From Kallotenue papyrolyticum (lineage in GTDB: Bacteria > Chloroflexota > Chloroflexia > Chloroflexales > Kallotenuaceae), in the NCBI RefSeq assembly GCF_000526415.1, contig NZ_JAGA01000002.1:1852001-1916000 (forward strand): 64,000 bases of DNA. Direction: 5' to 3'. Of the stretch, positions 56,762 to 64,000 are shown piece after piece; positions within the stretch are counted from its first letter, which is position 1, and each line of letters starts with the position of its first letter. The notes under the pieces are model-generated. The model was given only the letters and a program-made list of their open reading frames with translations, did not search any database and had not been told where the DNA came from. Position numbers and translations under genes: made by a program.

Positions 56762-58144
56762 GTGCAGCAGGAAGCATCGGTGATGGCTCGAACGATCCGG
56801 TTGCCCTGGTGGTTCGGCCTGGCGTTGATCGTTGGCGCCGGGCTGGGCCTGCGCCTGTGGGCCATGCGCTGGCCGCCGTTTATGATCGATATGAACAGCT
56901 GGATCGCCTGGGGCGAGCACCTGCTGGCGGTGGGGCCGCGCCGCTTCTACCAGCAGGATATGTTCATCGACTATCCGCCGGGCTACCTGTACGTGCTGTG
57001 GGCGGTGGCCGCGCTCAAACGGCAGGTCTGGCCGGGAACCGGACTGGAGCCGTATTTCACGCTGCTGCGTCTGATCCCCGCGCTGGTCGATCTGGCAACC
57101 GGCGTGCTGCTGGCGCTGGTGACGCGCCGTGCCATCCTGGCGCGCCAGGACGGGCCCGCGCGCGCCCGCGCATGGCTGGCGCTGGTGGTGGCGGCGGCCT
57201 ATCTGTTCAATCCCGGCGTGATCTTCAACTCCGCGGTCTGGGGACAGATCGATAGCCTGCTGACGCTGGGGCTGTTGAGCGCGCTGACGTTGGCGCTGGC
57301 GCGCCGTCCGCTGGCCGCCGCGGTGGTGTACGCCTTGACGTTGCTGGTCAAGCCGCAGGCGATCAGTCTGGCGCCGCTGCTGGCCGTCGCCTGGCTGACG
57401 CTGGCGCAGCCCTGGCAGTGGCTGATGGTGGCGGGCGCCGGTCTGGTGGTGGCGCAGCTCGCGCTCTGGCCCTTCTGGGGCAGTGCCGCGCTGCCCCGGC
57501 TGTACGGGCTGCTCAACCATTCGGTCAACGTCTACCCCTACACCTCGCTGTTTACCTACAACCTGTGGGGCATCTACGGCATGTGGCGGGATGATCAGGT
57601 GGCCTCGTTCCTGGGGCCGAGCCTGCGCACGCTGGGCCTGCTGCTGTATCTGGCCGGCGTCGTTCTGGGCGTGGCGCTGCTGCTGATCGGCTGGAGGCGG
57701 CGCGGGCCATGGGCGCTGCTGCTCTGGCTGGGCGCGGCCTATTTCGCGTTTCTGCCGGTGATGGTCCTGACGCGCATGCACGAACGCTATCTGGCGCCGG
57801 TGCTCCCGCTGGTGCTGCTGGCCGCGGTCTCCTGGAGCCTCGCAGCCGGGCGGCTGCCGCGCGCGCCGCGCTGGATGCGGCTGATGGGCGGCCTGCTGGC
57901 GCTTGTCTATGTTGTGCTGAGCGTCGTGCACGCGCTCAACCTCTACCAGGTCTATGCCTTTTACCGGGCCTATCCCGCCGCGGTGCCGCCCACCGACACC
58001 CTGTTCCACCTGGTGGCCGGGCATGTCACGCTGTGGTCGAGCCTGAATCTGGCGCTGTTCGGGCTGGTGACGCTGGCGCTGGCGCTGGCCGCGTGGCGCT
58101 GGCCGGGACGGGCCGGGCATGAGTCGACCATCAGCCGGCCATGA
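56762..58144 (+). CDS. Integral membrane GT-C family glycosyltransferase (mannosyltransferase-like)
   Basis: The 460-residue protein has about ten membrane helices. The first extracytoplasmic loop contains FMIDMNSWIAWGEHL and RRFYQQDMFIDYPPGYLYVL, the Asp-rich loop 1 with DYPPGY motif typical of prokaryotic GT-C mannosyl/glucosyltransferases. TRMHERYLAPVLPL near residue 345 is another family landmark. I place the start at GTG 56762 because GGGAGG is 6 nt upstream. The ATG at 56783 is the alternative. It should use a polyprenyl-phosphate sugar. Confidence 0.78.
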   Translation: MQQEASVMARTIRLPWWFGLALIVGAGLGLRLWAMRWPPFMIDMNSWIAWGEHLLAVGPRRFYQQDMFIDYPPGYLYVLWAVAALKRQVWPGTGLEPYFTLLRLIPALVDLATGVLLALVTRRAILARQDGPARARAWLALVVAAAYLFNPGVIFNSAVWGQIDSLLTLGLLSALTLALARRPLAAAVVYALTLLVKPQAISLAPLLAVAWLTLAQPWQWLMVAGAGLVVAQLALWPFWGSAALPRLYGLLNHSVNVYPYTSLFTYNLWGIYGMWRDDQVASFLGPSLRTLGLLLYLAGVVLGVALLLIGWRRRGPWALLLWLGAAYFAFLPVMVLTRMHERYLAPVLPLVLLAAVSWSLAAGRLPRAPRWMRLMGGLLALVYVVLSVVHALNLYQVYAFYRAYPAAVPPTDTLFHLVAGHVTLWSSLNLALFGLVTLALALAAWRWPGRAGHESTISRP

Positions 58145-58178
58145 GCGCCACATGAGGGGCGCGCGCCGTGCGGCGTGC

Positions 58179-58184
58179 TATAAT
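58179..58184 (+). promoter_or_regulatory. TATAAT -10 element of tgt with very short leader
   Basis: A perfect TATAAT is followed by 11 nt and then the tgt ATG at 58196, so the 5' UTR would be about 5 nt and lacks a ribosome site. The context GCGGCGTGCTATAAT equals that of hisC. Confidence 0.6.
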
Positions 58185-58195
58185 ACGCCGACGGT

Positions 58196-59377
58196 ATGGA
58201 CCAGGCGCATGTTTTTCATTTTAAGCTGGAGCACGTCGATCCGGCGACGGGCGCGCGGGCGGGAACGCTGACGACGCCGCACGGGTCGATCGCGACGCCG
58301 GTGTTCATGCCGGTGGGGACACAGGCAACCGTCAAAACCCTGACCTCGGACGAAGTGGCCGGGCTGGGCGCGACCATTATTCTCGGCAACACCTACCATC
58401 TGTATCTGCGGCCCGGCAGCGATGTGATCGCCGAGCTGGGCGGCCTGCACCGTTTCATGAGCTGGCCACGCGCGCTCCTGACCGACTCGGGCGGGTTTCA
58501 GGTCTTCAGCCTGGGCGCGACCAATGTGATCGACGACGAGGGCGTGACCTTTCGCTCGCATATCGATGGCAGTCTGCACCGCTTTACGCCGGAGCGGGCC
58601 ATCGCCGTTCAGGAGCAGATCGGCGCGGATATCATCATGGCCTTCGACGAGTGCGCGCCCTACCCGACAACCTACGACTACGCGCGGCGGGCGATGGAGC
58701 GCACGCATCGCTGGCTGGCGCGCTGTGTGGCGGCCAAAACCCGGCACGATCAGGCCCTGTTCGGGATCGTGCAGGGCAGCGTCTTTCCCGATCTGCGCCG
58801 CGAGAGCGCGCAGTTCGTCGCGGCGCAGCCGGTGCCCGGGATTGCTATCGGCGGCCTGAGCGTGGGCGAGTCCAAGGCGGAGATGTACGAGACGCTGGCG
58901 CTGACAACGGCGGACCTGCCCGCGGATCGTCCGCGCTACCTGATGGGCGTCGGCTCGCCGGAGGATCTGCTCCACGGCGTGAGTCGCGGCGTGGATATGT
59001 TCGATTGCGTGCAGCCGACGCGGTTGGGCCGGCATGGCGCGGCCTGGACGCCCGACGGGCGCATCAATCTGTTGAACGCGCGCTGGGCCCGCGATCCCCG
59101 GCCGATCCAGGAGGATTGCGACTGCTATACCTGCCGGCGCTATTCGCGGGCCTATCTTCGTCATCTGCTGCGCGCCGAGGAGATGCTGGGCGCGCGCCTG
59201 GCAACGCTCCATAACGTTCGATTTCTGGTGCGTCTGATGGAGCAGGCGCGCATGGCTATTCTGGAGAACCGCTTTGCTGCCTTCCGCGACGCGTTCCTCG
59301 AGCGTTTCCAGCCGGTGCCGGAGGCGGTGCGGGTTGCGCAACGGGCCGCGTTTGGCCGCCGAAAGGAGCGCAGCTAA
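58196..59377 (+). CDS. tgt: tRNA-guanine transglycosylase (queuine tRNA-ribosyltransferase)
   Basis: The 393-residue TIM-barrel enzyme exchanges G34 of GUN-anticodon tRNAs for the queuosine precursor preQ1. Seen: [13 protein letters not shown] (catalytic Asp about 99), [55 protein letters not shown] and the zinc site [22 protein letters not shown] (three Cys plus His). The N-terminus is normal. The mRNA seems nearly leaderless. No queuosine synthesis genes are nearby. Confidence 0.97.
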   Translation: MDQAHVFHFKLEHVDPATGARAGTLTTPHGSIATPVFMPVGTQATVKTLTSDEVAGLGATIILGNTYHLYLRPGSDVIAELGGLHRFMSWPRALLTDSGGFQVFSLGATNVIDDEGVTFRSHIDGSLHRFTPERAIAVQEQIGADIIMAFDECAPYPTTYDYARRAMERTHRWLARCVAAKTRHDQALFGIVQGSVFPDLRRESAQFVAAQPVPGIAIGGLSVGESKAEMYETLALTTADLPADRPRYLMGVGSPEDLLHGVSRGVDMFDCVQPTRLGRHGAAWTPDGRINLLNARWARDPRPIQEDCDCYTCRRYSRAYLRHLLRAEEMLGARLATLHNVRFLVRLMEQARMAILENRFAAFRDAFLERFQPVPEAVRVAQRAAFGRRKERS

Positions 59378-59380
59378 GGC

Positions 59381-60751
59381 ATGCTGACAACCAAAGAACG
59401 GGCGCTGGCGCGGGAAGACGTGGCGATTCGCCGGGTGCAGCGGCTGGCCTGGCTGGTGCTGCTGACCTCGTTCATGATCTTTTGTCTGATCACGACGGCC
59501 GGCGGCGTGCTTGTGTATCGCTGGTGGGCCAGCCCGGCGCCGGCGCCGATCATGGTGGAGCTGCAACAGCCGCTGGCGGTGCAGGTGCAGCCCGCGGGGA
59601 TGGTCCAGCTTGAACTGTTGCAGGGCGGGCGGTTGCATCCCGGCGACCGGCTGATCGTGAGCGAGGAGGCCACGCCCGGCCGGGCGGCGGTGCTGCGCTT
59701 CGCCGACGCCGCGCTGGCCGTGTGGCCGGGCACAACGCTGGATGTGGGCACCTTCGGCGCGCAGTGGAACGATCCCAGCGGCGCCAACGCGCGCTTTACC
59801 CTGGAGTCCGGACAGATCGTGGTCGAGCTGCAGGGCGAGCGCACGCGCCTGCAGGTGGATATCGGCGGCGGTCTGGGCGGCCCTCCCGTGGTGCTGGAAA
59901 GCCCGGGACGCTATCTGCTCCGCATTCTGGATGAGAAGAGCCCCACCACGGCGCTGGCCGAGCGCCGGCTGGGACGGGGGCTGGAGGTCGCCACGGATGT
60001 CGGCACGGCGCGGGTGGGCGACACCGATGTGCAGCGCGGCATGCGGCTGGTGGAGATCGGCGCGCGCGGCGTTCCCCAGCAGGTGCCGGCGCGCACGCGA
60101 TGGTCGCTGATCCGCGATGGCACGTTCCAGCAACTGGTCGAAAGCGAGCTGGGACATGTCGCCAACGCCGAGCTGGTCTGGCGGCGCACCTCGGAACAGG
60201 TGGTCGAGGGTGAGGAGCGCAGCGGACAGGTTCAGCCCACGCAGGCCTGTCTCGATCCGATCCGGCGCACCGACTGCGAGGCCCCCTACGTGCGGCTGGT
60301 GCGCAAGGGCGGCAACACGCGCGGATATGTCACGGCGATCGCCCAGACCGTTGACGCGGATGTGGCGGCCTACCGCTCGGTGACGCTCGCGGCCAGGATC
60401 AATATTGTGTCGCACTCCCTGAGCAAGGCCGGGCTGTCGGGCACGGAATGCCCGCTCCTGATCCGCGTGACCTACACCAATCATGTTGCCCAGAACGTGC
60501 AGAAGGATTTCTGTTTCTGGGCCTTTGAATATCCCGATCAACACGGCACGATCTCGACGCTGCCGTATATCGAGACGCGGCGCATTCCCCCCGGCGTCTG
60601 GTATCCGTTCACGGTCGATCTCAAGCGCGATCTGCCGCAGCTGGCCGAGATCCGCGAGATTTCGTTCCAGGCGAACGGCCATGACTATGAGTCGCTGATC
60701 AGCGATGTGCAGTTGTACGCCGAAGGACTGGAGCCGGTTGTGGCGCCGTAG
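59381..60751 (+). CDS. Single-pass membrane protein with FecR-like domain
   Basis: The 456-residue protein has a cytoplasmic N-terminus (about 22 residues), one membrane helix (LAWLVLLTSFMIFCLITTAGGVLVY) and a large exterior part. Residues about 70-220 look like a FecR-type sensor domain (GDRLIVSEEATPGRAAVLRF ... SGQIVVELQGERTRLQVDIG). The last 200 residues look like a galactose-binding-type beta-sandwich (from CLDPIRRTDCEAPYVRLVRK). It starts 3 nt after tgt. No sigma factor is adjacent, so a TonB-type signalling role is not supported. Function unknown. Confidence 0.6.
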   Translation: MLTTKERALAREDVAIRRVQRLAWLVLLTSFMIFCLITTAGGVLVYRWWASPAPAPIMVELQQPLAVQVQPAGMVQLELLQGGRLHPGDRLIVSEEATPGRAAVLRFADAALAVWPGTTLDVGTFGAQWNDPSGANARFTLESGQIVVELQGERTRLQVDIGGGLGGPPVVLESPGRYLLRILDEKSPTTALAERRLGRGLEVATDVGTARVGDTDVQRGMRLVEIGARGVPQQVPARTRWSLIRDGTFQQLVESELGHVANAELVWRRTSEQVVEGEERSGQVQPTQACLDPIRRTDCEAPYVRLVRKGGNTRGYVTAIAQTVDADVAAYRSVTLAARINIVSHSLSKAGLSGTECPLLIRVTYTNHVAQNVQKDFCFWAFEYPDQHGTISTLPYIETRRIPPGVWYPFTVDLKRDLPQLAEIREISFQANGHDYESLISDVQLYAEGLEPVVAP

Positions 60752-60835
60752 CGACGTAACGCCTGCCGGGACGCGGGCGTTGTTAATGGCACATAGCAGC
60801 GGGGTGACCTGGTTGTTCACTGGAGGACAGAGGGT

Positions 60836-62194
60836 ATGAAAACGATCTGTGTCGTCGGCACCGGCTACGTGGGTCTGGTGACTGGCGTGATGTTCGCCGA
60901 CCTGGGCAATAGCGTAACCTGCATCGAGATCGATCAGCGCAAACTGGAGCTGCTGCGCGCCGGGAAGTCGCCGATTTACGAGCCCGGCCTGGAGGAGCTG
61001 CTGAAGCGCAACCAGGAGGCGGGGCGCCTGCGCTTCACCGACTCCTACGCCGAAGCGGTGCCGGACGCGGATTTTATTTTCATCACGGTGGGCACGCCCA
61101 TGGGCGAGGATGGCGCGGCCGACCTGCGCTATGTCGAGGCCGCGGCCCGTTCGATCGGCCAGCATCTGCGCAAGCCCGCGATCATCATCGATAAGTCCAC
61201 CGTGCCGGTCGGAACGGGCGACTGGGTGACCGAGCTGATTCGCGCCGAGGCGGGCGCCATTCCCTTCGCGGTGGTGTCCAATCCGGAGTTTTTGCGCGAG
61301 GGCTCGGCGGTTCACGATTTCAGCCATCCGGATCGCATCGTCCTGGGCTCGACCGACCGGGAAGCGGCCGAGCGCGTCGCCGAGCTGCACGCGCCGCTGC
61401 AGGCGCCGGTGATCATCACCGATCTGCGCACGGCGGAGATGATCAAATATGCTTCCAATGCCTTTCTGGCCACGCGCATCAGCTTCATCAACGAGATCGC
61501 CTCGATCTGCGAACAGCTCGGCGCGGATGTCAAGGAAGTGGCGCGCGGCATGGGCGCGGACAAGCGCATCGGCCCCCATTTCCTGGACGCCGGCATCGGC
61601 TACGGCGGCTCGTGCTTTCCCAAGGATGTGCTGGCGCTGCACCACATGGCGGCGCGCGCCGGCTGCCATCCCCAACTGCTCCAGGCAGTGATGGATATCA
61701 ACCGCGATGCGCGCCGCTCCTTCGTCAAGAAGGTGACCGACCTGCTCGGCGAGGACCTCACTGGCAAAACCATCGGCGTGCTGGGCCTGGCCTTTAAGCC
61801 CAACACCGACGACATGCGCGAAGCGGCATCGATCGATATCATCCGGCAACTGCAGGCGCGCGGCGCAAGCATCCGGGCCTATGATCCGGTGGCCATGGAC
61901 GCGGCGCAGGAGATCATGCCGGACGTGCTCTACTGCGCCACGGCCTATGATGTGGCCAAGGGCGCCGACGCGCTGCTGGTGGTGACCGAGTGGAACGAGT
62001 TCAAGCAGCTTGACTTCGACAAGATCAAGCGTTACATGCGCCAGCCGATCTTGCTGGATGGCCGTAACGTGTACGAGCCGGAGGTGATGACCGCGCGTGG
62101 CTTCATCTATCGCGGTGTGGGACGTGGTGTGCCCCGGCCCGCACAGGAGCCCCAGCCGCGCCATGACGGCAAGCCGGCGCTGATCGAAGCATAA
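60836..62194 (+). CDS. ugd: UDP-glucose/GDP-mannose 6-dehydrogenase
   Basis: The 452-residue NAD-dependent enzyme oxidises UDP-glucose to UDP-glucuronate. The Rossmann [10 protein letters not shown] (8-17), [33 protein letters not shown], the catalytic Cys in [11 protein letters not shown] (about 260) and [14 protein letters not shown] are all present. The C-terminal 25 residues are Pro/Arg-rich and extra. It supplies a precursor for surface polysaccharides. The ribosome site GAGGACAGAGGG precedes the ATG. An NDP-ManNAc dehydrogenase is less likely. Confidence 0.95.
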   Translation: MKTICVVGTGYVGLVTGVMFADLGNSVTCIEIDQRKLELLRAGKSPIYEPGLEELLKRNQEAGRLRFTDSYAEAVPDADFIFITVGTPMGEDGAADLRYVEAAARSIGQHLRKPAIIIDKSTVPVGTGDWVTELIRAEAGAIPFAVVSNPEFLREGSAVHDFSHPDRIVLGSTDREAAERVAELHAPLQAPVIITDLRTAEMIKYASNAFLATRISFINEIASICEQLGADVKEVARGMGADKRIGPHFLDAGIGYGGSCFPKDVLALHHMAARAGCHPQLLQAVMDINRDARRSFVKKVTDLLGEDLTGKTIGVLGLAFKPNTDDMREAASIDIIRQLQARGASIRAYDPVAMDAAQEIMPDVLYCATAYDVAKGADALLVVTEWNEFKQLDFDKIKRYMRQPILLDGRNVYEPEVMTARGFIYRGVGRGVPRPAQEPQPRHDGKPALIEA

Positions 62195-62251
62195 GCAGCA
62201 TGCAGCGCCGTGGACGGCGCTGCCGAAGCGCCGTCCGCTGGCGATGGGGCG

Positions 62252-62674
62252 ATGCTCTACACCGGCATCGATATCGTCGAGATCGAACGGATCGAGCGCG
62301 CCATACAGCGCTGGGGCGAGCGCTTTCTGCAGCGCGTCTTCACGACGACCGAATTGCGCGACGCGGGCGGGCGGCCGCGCTCGCTGGCGGCGCGCTGGGC
62401 GGCCAAGGAAGCGGCGGCCAAGGCGCTGGGCGTGGGGCTGAGCGGTCCCGGCGCCGCCGCTGCCGTCGGTGCGGGCGTGGCGCTGCGCTGGCACGAGATC
62501 GAAGTGCGTCGTCCTGCCGGGCAGCCGCCGCAGCTCCTGCTCCATGGTGCAGCCGCGCGCCGTGCCGCTGCCCTGGGCTGGCGCGTAGTCGCGCTCTCGC
62601 TTTCGCATGGCCGCCAATTCGCCGTCGCGTTGGTGGTGGCCCAGGCCGCCGACCAGGGAGGCCAGCACGGGTGA
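62252..62674 (+). CDS. acpS: Holo-[acyl-carrier-protein] synthase
   Basis: The 140-residue protein has the AcpS signatures GIDIVEIERIERAI at the N-terminus (Mg-binding Asp) and RSLAARWAAKEAAAKALG (WxxKEA) near 46-63, and SLSHGRQFAVALVVA near the end. It transfers 4'-phosphopantetheine from CoA to ACP. An in-frame upstream GTG at 62210 would add 14 residues, but the family starts just before GIDIVE. It follows ugd by 57 nt and is convergent with ctaA. Confidence 0.93.
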   Translation: MLYTGIDIVEIERIERAIQRWGERFLQRVFTTTELRDAGGRPRSLAARWAAKEAAAKALGVGLSGPGAAAAVGAGVALRWHEIEVRRPAGQPPQLLLHGAAARRAAALGWRVVALSLSHGRQFAVALVVAQAADQGGQHG

Positions 62675-62682
62675 GACATCCT

Positions 62683-63690
62683 TCAGCCCAGGCGCGGTCT
62701 GGGCGCAGTGCCGTCGCGTGCCGCAGTGTGCGCCGGCAGCGCGGGCGCGGATGCCCAGGCCGGTTGCTCGGCAGCGAGCGCTGCGGCGCTCAACAGGATC
62801 AGCGCGATCCAGATCAGATCGGCCAGCAACAGGTGAATGATCTGCAGCGCCACCGGCGCCAGCAGCCGTACGTTGATCATGCCCACGATCAACTGCGTGG
62901 CATAGATCGCGCCGAAGATCAGGACCAGCCTGCGGGTAAGCGGCGTCGGGCGCCGGCGCGCGATGAAGCGCGCCAGGCCGATCAGGTACAGGCCCAGCAG
63001 CATGGCGATGACTGGGTGGATGATGCGCAGTCGCTCCAGAAAGTGCGCTTCGGTCGAGAAGTCGCGGCGCAGGCCTTCATGGAGCGTATCCACCGGAAAG
63101 AGCGTGTCGCCCAGCGCTGTCACCGCGCCGCTGGCGCCGAGCAGGATCGTAACGAGAATGGCGATCCCCAGGAGCGTAGCCAGGCCTTCATGGCCACGTA
63201 GGCGCAACGGCGGGCCGCCCGCGCCCCACCACACCGTCAGCGCCAGCCAGGCTAGCAGCAGGAAGGTATTGACCAGGTGGAGCGCGATCATCACCGCGCG
63301 CGCCAGCGAGGCATTGTCGGCTACCAGCCCGGCGCGCACCAGCAACGCGCCGATCAGCGCCTCAATGACCATGAAGATCAGTGCCCACGTTGCGCCCAGG
63401 CGCGCCGGATGGCCCCTGGCAAAGCGGCGCATGGCCCAGACGAACAGGCCCAGCACCAGCAGCCCGGCCAGGCCGCTGGTCAGGCGATGGGTGAACTCGA
63501 TCAGCGTTTCGACCTCCGGCGCGCGCGGAATCACCTGACCGTTGCAGGTAGGCCAGTGGCTGCCGCAGCCCGCACCTGAGCCGGTGGCGCGCACGAACGC
63601 GCCCCAGAGAATGACACCGATGTTGTAGATCAGCACGCCGCCGGCGTAGCGCACAAATCGGCGGGAGGTAGATCCGTTGGTAGGAGCCAT
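62683..63690 (-). CDS. ctaA: Heme A synthase, COX15/CtaA family
   Basis: The 335-residue eight-helix membrane protein oxidises heme O to heme A for cytochrome c oxidase. The first exterior loop has GSGAGCGSHWPTCNGQVIP with the conserved Cys pair. Heme-ligand histidines lie in FTHRLTSGLAG, MIALHLVNTFLLL, IIHPVIAML and LQIIHLLLADL. This implies aerobic respiration with an aa3-type oxidase. A candidate TACAAT (63735-63730, minus) lies 40 nt upstream. Confidence 0.93.
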   Translation of the reverse strand: MAPTNGSTSRRFVRYAGGVLIYNIGVILWGAFVRATGSGAGCGSHWPTCNGQVIPRAPEVETLIEFTHRLTSGLAGLLVLGLFVWAMRRFARGHPARLGATWALIFMVIEALIGALLVRAGLVADNASLARAVMIALHLVNTFLLLAWLALTVWWGAGGPPLRLRGHEGLATLLGIAILVTILLGASGAVTALGDTLFPVDTLHEGLRRDFSTEAHFLERLRIIHPVIAMLLGLYLIGLARFIARRRPTPLTRRLVLIFGAIYATQLIVGMINVRLLAPVALQIIHLLLADLIWIALILLSAAALAAEQPAWASAPALPAHTAARDGTAPRPRLG

Positions 63691-63807
63691 CTCAGCACTC
63701 GCAGACTCGCTTGTGGTTCGGCTTTGTTCATTGTATCACAACCGGCGTGGGACCGGCGGCGGGTGTGGCGAGGGTGACGTATACTTGATGCAAACCTGCT
63801 TTCGAGG

Positions 63808-64000
63808 ATGATGGTGGACACCGATCGCATACCCGAGCTACAGCTCGCCTTTGCCACGGCTACGGGAGGTCGGCGCCTGCTGGCTTTTACCGATCCACTG
63901 GCGCTCATCGTTGCCGAGCGGCTGGAGCAGGTGCTGCCGGCGCTGCGTCAGGCCGAAGCCGCGGCGCGCGCCGGCTACTATGTGGTCGGCTTCGTCGCCT
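63808..64000 (+). CDS. pabB: Aminodeoxychorismate synthase component I-like, N-terminus only
   Basis: The frame begins MMVDTDRIPELQLAFATATG (first ATG 63808; the GTG at 63814 has GAGG at better spacing) and continues RRLLAFTDPLALIVAERLEQ, VLPALRQAEAAARAGYYVVGFVA to the window edge. The FTDP...V...L..AL......G.....GF.A pattern is that of the N-terminus of PabB in the long form fused to a lyase. A TATACT at 63780-63785 is a possible -10. Truncated by the window. Confidence 0.6.
   Translation, partial: MMVDTDRIPELQLAFATATGGRRLLAFTDPLALIVAERLEQVLPALRQAEAAARAGYYVVGFVA

Noticed and set aside
58178-62668. A 1496-codon minus-strand open frame across tgt, the FecR-like gene, ugd and acpS
   Set aside because: The sense strand encodes four well-recognised proteins. 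In GC-rich DNA the antisense frame of such genes is often stop-free. Its product is low-complexity and has no ribosome site.

Overview
The window is a high-GC bacterial chromosome segment with long same-strand gene runs, few RNA or phage features, and one AT-richer accessory block. Gene content (MrfA-type DUF1998 helicase, TlyA, LON-domain and DUF503 proteins, GAF sensor kinase, GT-C membrane glycosyltransferases, CtaA) together with the general style suggests a Chloroflexota bacterium, probably class Chloroflexia. That placement is inference from gene content, not a phylogenetic result. No rRNA, tRNA, CRISPR array or replication origin was recognised.

Region 1 (1-20.7 kb) is housekeeping. 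On the minus strand there is a WecG/TagA glycosyltransferase with an incomplete downstream gene, a small winged-helix protein divergent from an MrfA-like DNA-repair helicase, and a compact minus-strand block read hisC-hisN-hisB-cca-LON-DUF503, with a ChlI-type AAA+ ATPase following. A secreted seven-repeat protein is next. Between 12.9 and 13.2 kb lies a small thioredoxin-fold gene whose second redox cysteine codon is TGA, followed by a bacterial-type SECIS hairpin. It is very probably a SelW/Rdx selenoprotein that ordinary annotation would truncate. tlyA, a GAF histidine kinase and the giant gltB follow; gltB has a near-consensus promoter and a long structured leader.

Region 2 (21.1-35.5 kb) is one long branched-chain amino-acid operon on the minus strand: leader peptide-ilvD-ilvB-ilvN-(40-codon ORF)-ilvC-leuA-pheA-cimA-ilvE-leuC-leuD-leuB. 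A TTGACA promoter, a 30-residue leader peptide with 13 consecutive Leu/Ile/Val residues, a 13-bp terminator stem and a competing 9-bp pairing form a complete transcription-attenuation system. cimA plus leuA means isoleucine can be made from pyruvate via citramalate. pheA (phenylalanine) is an unexpected member.

Region 3 (36-48.4 kb) is a polymorphic-toxin locus. A 2274-residue secreted Rhs protein (signal peptide, carbohydrate-binding-like domain, Ig-like repeats, YD repeats, Rhs core, Hint domain, His-rich toxin tip) is followed by a small putative immunity gene. Then come at least three displaced Rhs tips, each with its own candidate immunity gene (SUKH, a duplicated-domain protein, a 100-aa protein, a frameshifted CxxCG protein), broken by a decayed IS5-family transposase. 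Tips share near-identical DNA that could mediate toxin swapping.

Region 4 (48.5-64 kb) returns to core genes: a three-gene ABC-2 exporter, a REP-associated tyrosine transposase carrying a 45-bp palindrome inside its own coding sequence and overlapping a decayed hsdR, a SpoIIE phosphatase/P-loop/metallo-beta-lactamase trio, HU, two divergent GT-C membrane glycosyltransferases, tgt, a FecR-like membrane protein, ugd, acpS, ctaA and the start of a pabB-like gene.
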